Below, piece by piece: positions 1 to 5,267 of a DNA stretch of 5,267 bases. Within the stretch, counting starts at the first letter, position 1; every line of letters begins with the position of its first letter. The notes below the pieces were generated by a model that was not told where the DNA came from, did not search any database, and saw nothing but the letters and a program-made list of their open reading frames with translations. Both the position numbers and the translations under genes were made by a program. This DNA is from Chloroflexota bacterium (lineage in GTDB: Bacteria > Chloroflexota > Anaerolineae > J102): the NCBI GenBank assembly GCA_003353825.1, contig PIVW01000410.1, forward strand, positions 1-5,267, in the 5' to 3' direction.

Positions 1-558
1 ACGATGAAGTGCAGGCCACAACCACTCTGCATCAAAACAATAAACGCTTGCATTTAGTTCCTGAATCTTCTTCTGTGCGGGCGTGGCCTCAACTTCTTCG
101 ACGATCCCCATTACATCATTATCGGCGTTACGGAGGACCCTGCCAAAGCCTCGGGGATCATCATCGATCACCGTAAGCATGGTAACAGGCCCGGGGTGCT
201 GGCTATGAACAGCCACCATATGCCGCATGGTCTTGATGGTAAAGAGCGGCATATCAGAATAATAGACAAGTACGATATCAGCCTTACCTTGTAACAAAGC
301 TTCGGCCTGCAATACGGCATGCCCTGTGCCTAACTGTTGGTCTTGAACCACGTATCGGGCTCTGTTCCCCACCACCTCGCGAACCGGCTCTGCACCATGT
401 CCGACAACCAGCACAGGGGGTTCGGGGCTTAACCGTAACGCCAGATCGACGCCATATTCGACCAGAGGACGTCCAGCCAAGGGATGGATAACTTTGGGAA
501 GGTCCGAGTACATGCGAGTACCTTTCCCTGCGGCTAAAATCGTGACGGCCAATTTCAT
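1..558 (-). CDS. glmU: GlmU-type N-acetylglucosamine-1-phosphate uridyltransferase domain, 3' part cut off by the window edge
   Basis: The first 186 codons of an open frame run off the left edge without a stop. The family transfers UMP from UTP to GlcNAc-1-phosphate, making UDP-GlcNAc for peptidoglycan in the cytoplasm. Visible motifs are the nucleotide-binding loop LAAGKGTRM (residues 8-16), LPKVIHPLAGRPL (20-32, with the conserved Lys22), QLGTGHAV (75-82), the acidic DMP at 102-104 (metal-binding Asp), FGRV (138-141), IVEE (152-155) and ELNASVY (167-173). Q72, G77/T78, D102, E154 and N169 line up by motif with the substrate-binding residues of E. coli GlmU. Residue 101 is Ser where E. coli has Gly (YGD). 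The ATG at 558 is preceded by AGGTGA with a 5-nt gap and by a good promoter. The C-terminal acetyltransferase beta-helix, if present, lies outside the window, so a single-domain relative cannot be excluded. The gene is co-directional with the rRNA operon but appears to have its own promoter. Confidence 0.85.
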   Translation of the reverse strand, partial: MKLAVTILAAGKGTRMYSDLPKVIHPLAGRPLVEYGVDLALRLSPEPPVLVVGHGAEPVREVVGNRARYVVQDQQLGTGHAVLQAEALLQGKADIVLVYYSDMPLFTIKTMRHMVAVHSQHPGPVTMLTVIDDDPRGFGRVLRNADNDVMGIVEEVEATPAQKKIQELNASVYCFDAEWLWPALHR

Positions 559-563
559 CGTTG

Positions 564-569
564 TCACCT
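564..569 (-). promoter_or_regulatory. Ribosome binding site of the glmU-like gene
   Basis: AGGTGA on the minus strand lies 5 nt upstream of the ATG. It is fully complementary to TCACCT in the 16S 3' end seen in this same window. It fixes the start codon at 558. Confidence 0.75.
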
Positions 570-612
570 AGAGTCTTGTAGCTAATATGTCAGTTTTGAT
601 AGATCGCCCATA

Positions 613-641
613 ACCCTACGCAATGCCTTTTCCCCTGTCAA
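613..641 (-). promoter_or_regulatory. Sigma70-like promoter for the glmU-like gene
   Basis: On the minus strand a perfect -35 box TTGACA (636-641) is followed after exactly 17 nt by TAGGGT (613-618), which keeps the T, A and final T of the -10 consensus. The predicted transcript would begin near 606, giving a leader of about 48 nt before the ATG. The -10 is weak in its middle bases, so strength is uncertain. Its place between the rRNA operon end and the gene argues that glmU is expressed separately from the rRNA. Confidence 0.55.
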
Positions 642-743
642 TTTATGTAACCTGCTATTTGGAGGAGGCGCTCCCACAAACTTCCAAGCACATAGAGTTG
701 ACGTAATTCTGATGAATGGTATTGTCTCCAGCAAAGCCGTTGT
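642..743 (-). other. Intergenic stretch between the rRNA operon end and the glmU promoter
   Basis: No gene is supported here. The minus strand has an imperfect hairpin around 659-681 (TTTG/CAAA ends enclosing GGAG/CTCC) just upstream of the -35 box. It lacks a following U-tract, so it is not a convincing terminator. A minus-strand open frame crossing 582-791 starts inside the 5S gene, has no ribosome binding site and runs through the terminator and promoter, so it is not a gene. Confidence 0.4.
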
Positions 744-777
744 AAAAAATGCCCCGCCATGGTAATAAAAAAGGGCA
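744..777 (-). terminator. Candidate rho-independent terminator of the rRNA operon
   Basis: About 15 nt past the 5S 3' end, the minus strand has TGCCC (773-777) pairing with GGGCA (750-754) across a 16-nt loop, followed immediately by six T (744-749). A second run of six T sits in the loop (767-772). The stem is only 5 bp plus one possible G-U pair, so it is weak. Its place right after 5S and the double U-tract are the main support. Confidence 0.45.
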
Positions 778-791
778 AAGAAAAAGCTCAA

Positions 792-905
792 TTGGCAATG
801 ACCTACTCTTGCAGGGGGCTACCCCCCCACTACCATCGGCGCTGAAGAGCTTAACTTCCGGGTTCGGAATGGGACCGGGTGTTTCCTCTTCGCTAGAATC
901 ACCAA
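792..905 (-). rRNA. rrf: 5S ribosomal RNA
   Basis: Complete, about 114 nt, the last rRNA of the operon. The minus strand shows the diagnostic 5S segments: AGCGAAGAGG, CCCATTCCGAAC, GGAAGTTAAGCTCTTCAGC and GCCGATGGTAGT. Its ends, TTGGTGA (5') and TTGCCAA (3'), close into a 7-bp helix I including G-U pairs, which sets the boundaries to within one or two bases. The helix IV/V arm carries runs of G and C around 821-837. It lies 88 nt downstream of the 23S 3' end. It forms part of the central protuberance of the large ribosomal subunit. Confidence 0.95.
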
Positions 906-929
906 AAGAGCTTTATTCACAGAATTATG

Positions 930-952
930 TAAGGTGCTATGCTGACACCTTA
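930..952 (-). repeat. Small hairpin in the 23S-5S spacer overlapping the 23S processing stem
   Basis: On the minus strand TAAGGTG (946-952) and CACCTTA (930-936) form a perfect 7-bp stem with a 9-nt loop. The upstream arm is also part of the 3' arm of the long pre-23S stem (942-969), so the two structures exclude each other. It may help separate 5S from the 23S trailer. Confidence 0.5.
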
Positions 953-969
953 AAAACTGGATAGGATAT
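942..969 (-). repeat. 3' arm of the outer pre-23S processing stem
   Basis: This 28-nt segment is the inverted repeat of 4226-4253, with a single difference that still allows a G-U pair. In the transcript the two arms would form a 28-bp helix enclosing the whole 23S rRNA, the usual RNase III substrate for releasing pre-23S. The core in the leader arm reads CACCTTAAAAACTGGATAGG and recalls boxA-like elements in the 23S leaders of other bacteria. Confidence 0.8.
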
Positions 970-976
970 ATGTTCC

Positions 977-993
977 ATCATCGTCTCTTGAAT

Positions 994-1002
<9 letters not shown>
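977..1002 (-). repeat. 3' arm of the inner 23S end-pairing helix
   Basis: This segment pairs with 4102-4127. Of 26 positions, 25 can pair counting two G-U pairs, with one U-U mismatch. The innermost 8 bp (GGTTAAGC with GCTTAACC) are the terminal helix of mature 23S rRNA. The rest extends it into leader and trailer. Confidence 0.8.
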
Positions 1003-4101
<3,099 letters not shown>

Positions 4102-4109
<8 letters not shown>

Positions 4110-4127
4110 TACACAAGAAACGATGAT
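4102..4127 (-). repeat. 5' arm of the inner 23S end-pairing helix
   Basis: Partner of 977-1002. It spans the first 8 nt of mature 23S and 18 nt of leader, with ATCATCGT and TCTTG blocks shared with the complement of the trailer. Confidence 0.8.
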
Positions 4128-4225
4128 TGAAGTTCTTCTTTTGGATCGGTTTGCAACAAACCTTCAGGCCTTGTCAAGGATCGCTCCCTGCCAAAACAGA
4201 AAGGCTGTTCCACACCGATTATTTC
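4128..4225 (-). other. 98-nt structured bulge in the 23S leader
   Basis: This leader segment lies between the inner and outer processing helices. The trailer side has only 7 nt at the matching place (970-976), so it would bulge out on the 5' side. On the minus strand it can form small hairpins, for example GGTTTG/CAAACC with a 3-nt loop, CCTT/AAGG with a 3-nt loop, and AACAG/CTGTT. A TTGACA within it has no -10 box at the right distance. No function is recognised. Confidence 0.5.
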
Positions 4226-4253
4226 ATATCCTATCCAGTTTTTAAGGTGCCAG
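4226..4253 (-). repeat. 5' arm of the outer pre-23S processing stem
   Basis: Inverted-repeat partner of 942-969, with 27 of 28 identical to the complement and the remaining position G-U. It contains CACCTTAAAAACTGG, which could also act as a boxA-like antitermination element when single-stranded. It lies 116 nt upstream of the mature 23S 5' end. Confidence 0.8.
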
Positions 4254-4254
4254 A

Positions 4255-4291
4255 CCGAGTGCATTACCTCGGCGAGGTGGTGACCCACCTC
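4255..4291 (-). repeat. Overlapping, mutually exclusive hairpins in the 16S-23S spacer
   Basis: On the minus strand GAGGTGG (4285-4291) pairs with CCACCTC (4274-4280) as a perfect 7-bp stem with a 4-nt loop. The same ACCTC can instead pair with GAGGT (4266-4270), and CCGAG (4268-4272) can pair with CTCGG (4255-4259). These folds compete with one another. Confidence 0.5.
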
Positions 4292-4292
4292 A

Positions 4293-4323
4293 TTCTGTAT
4301 CTAACGCATTGTTAGGAACAGAA
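4293..4323 (-). repeat. Spacer hairpin upstream of the 23S leader stem
   Basis: On the minus strand TTCTGT (4318-4323) pairs with ACAGAA (4293-4298), and after a 2x2 internal loop CTAAC (4311-4315) pairs with GTTAG (4301-4305), closing a 5-nt loop. No U-tract follows, so it is not a terminator. Confidence 0.55.
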
Positions 4324-4351
4324 GGAGAATGATCACCTTTGGTACAGAGAC

Positions 4352-4377
4352 AAAAACAGCCCGGCAGTTTGCCGGGC
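4352..4377 (-). terminator. Terminator-like hairpin inside the 16S-23S spacer
   Basis: On the minus strand GCCCGGCA (4370-4377) and TGCCGGGC (4359-4366) form a perfect 8-bp stem with a 3-nt loop, followed by TG and five T (4352-4356). This is the best intrinsic-terminator shape in the window, although it sits upstream of 23S within the operon. Transcription from the main rRNA promoters would need antitermination to pass it, or the U-tract is too short to work well. Confidence 0.6.
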
Positions 4378-4485
4378 CTGATGAGCCGGTTCACTACCTA
4401 CACTTCCATTTAACTCAAGCTATTGTTTCGTTCTGACAAGACTAGTGTCTCTGTTGAGTGGGGTTTAGATTTCTTAAATCAGCGC
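4352..4485 (-). ncRNA. Candidate small RNA of about 134 nt in the 16S-23S spacer
   Basis: The segment is bounded by a strong promoter just after tRNA-Ile and by a GC-rich terminator-like hairpin, both on the minus strand. The predicted transcript, starting near the G at 4485, folds into three parts: a 5' hairpin GATTT/AAATC with a 3-nt loop (4468-4480); a helix ACTCAA (4454-4459) with TTGAGT (4413-4418) enclosing a GACA/TGTC hairpin (4435-4449); and the terminator stem (4359-4377). No known RNA family is recognised and there is no credible peptide; the only ATG seen gives three codons. It could equally be a regulatory leader for 23S-5S transcription rather than a free RNA. Confidence 0.35.
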
Positions 4486-4492
4486 AAAGGAT

Positions 4493-4521
4493 ATGATAAC
4501 ATCAAAGCAGGAGACTGTCAA
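4493..4521 (-). promoter_or_regulatory. Strong internal sigma70-like promoter just downstream of tRNA-Ile
   Basis: On the minus strand a perfect -35 TTGACA (4516-4521) is followed after exactly 17 nt by TATCAT (4493-4498), five of six bases of the consensus. The bases before it read TGT, giving the TGn extended -10 (4499-4501). Transcription would start near 4485 and point toward 23S. It begins only 8 nt past the tRNA 3' end. It may drive a small RNA or extra 23S-5S transcription. Confidence 0.6.
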
Positions 4522-4527
4522 ATCAAG

Positions 4528-4602
<75 letters not shown>

Positions 4603-4612
4603 GCATACGACG

Positions 4613-4627
4613 GACACCTTAACAACT
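4613..4627 (-). repeat. Repeat element upstream of tRNA-Ile complementary to the 23S leader arm
   Basis: The minus strand reads AGTTGTTAAGGTGTC. It nearly repeats the 23S trailer arm at 945-959 and can pair with the 23S leader arm at 4237-4251 (13 Watson-Crick pairs and one G-U over 15 positions). Such pairing would enclose tRNA-Ile and most of the spacer. See the finding on alternating heptamers. Confidence 0.5.
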
Positions 4628-4655
4628 AAAAAGTGACAGGAAAAAATTAAGCTAG

Positions 4656-4694
4656 GGTCGTCTCCAGCGATGATTCATCGCCGTGACGTCGACC
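4656..4694 (-). repeat. Hairpin in the 16S-tRNA spacer
   Basis: On the minus strand an outer stem GGTCG (4690-4694)/CGACC (4656-4660) and an inner stem GCGATG (4676-4681)/CATCGC (4667-4672) with a 3-nt loop are joined by an internal loop. A T-run follows, but only about ten bases after the stem, so it is not called a terminator. It may be a processing signal between 16S and tRNA-Ile. Confidence 0.45.
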
Positions 4695-4748
4695 TGGGAG
4701 TGGTCATCCGCCGTACTCATGGAGCAGGCGGGAGACAATGCTCCCTAA

Positions 4749-5267
<519 letters not shown>

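Noticed and set aside
582..791. Minus-strand open frame of 69 residues between 5S and glmU.
   Set aside because: It starts at the 5S boundary, has no ribosome binding site, and crosses the terminator candidate and the glmU promoter. Its composition is not protein-like.
749..964. Plus-strand open frame of 71 residues.
   Set aside because: It is antisense to 5S rRNA and the 23S-5S spacer.
4165..4180. TTGACA in the 23S leader (minus strand) as a second internal promoter.
   Set aside because: No acceptable -10 box is found 16-18 nt downstream; the bases there read GCAAAC. The motif is also part of a CCTT/AAGG hairpin.
4629..4694. Hairpin plus T-run in the 16S-tRNA spacer as a terminator.
   Set aside because: The T-run begins about ten bases after the stem, so it does not fit an intrinsic terminator.

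Overview
The window holds most of a bacterial ribosomal RNA operon, read on the minus strand, followed by the start of a cell-wall precursor gene on the same strand. In transcription order (high to low coordinates) it contains: the 3' third of 16S rRNA (cut by the right edge), a spacer with one tRNA-Ile(GAT), a complete 23S rRNA, a complete 5S rRNA, a weak terminator candidate, and then a promoter, ribosome binding site and the first 186 codons of a GlmU-type nucleotidyltransferase (cut by the left edge). No mobile element, CRISPR array or plus-strand gene is supported. Open frames inside the rRNA and tRNA genes are shadows.

The 16S 3' domain and the 23S domain I style resemble Chloroflexota (Anaerolineae/Caldilineae-like). 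This rests on recalled sequence patterns rather than a search, so it is tentative. The GlmU N-terminus fits the same placement.

The rRNAs are ordinary in their conserved cores: peptidyl-transferase loop, sarcin-ricin loop, GTPase centre and anti-Shine-Dalgarno are all present. The 23S gene is about 3.1 kb, roughly 200 nt longer than that of E. coli. About half of the excess is one expansion at helix 45 that folds as a long hairpin with a cUUCGg loop. Helix 45 is also where removable intervening sequences occur in other bacteria. The 23S flanks pair in two long helices, giving a clear pre-23S processing stem.

The most unusual region is the 639-nt spacer between 16S and 23S. Just after tRNA-Ile it carries a near-consensus extended -10 promoter. 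About 130 nt further on is a perfect 8-bp GC-rich hairpin followed by a U-tract. Both read in the same direction as the operon. Together they look like a self-contained small-RNA unit, or an internal 23S-5S promoter with an attenuator. In addition, one heptamer and its complement alternate four times along the precursor (before tRNA-Ile, 23S leader, 23S trailer, 5S leader), which would allow stepwise exchange of RNA helices during processing.
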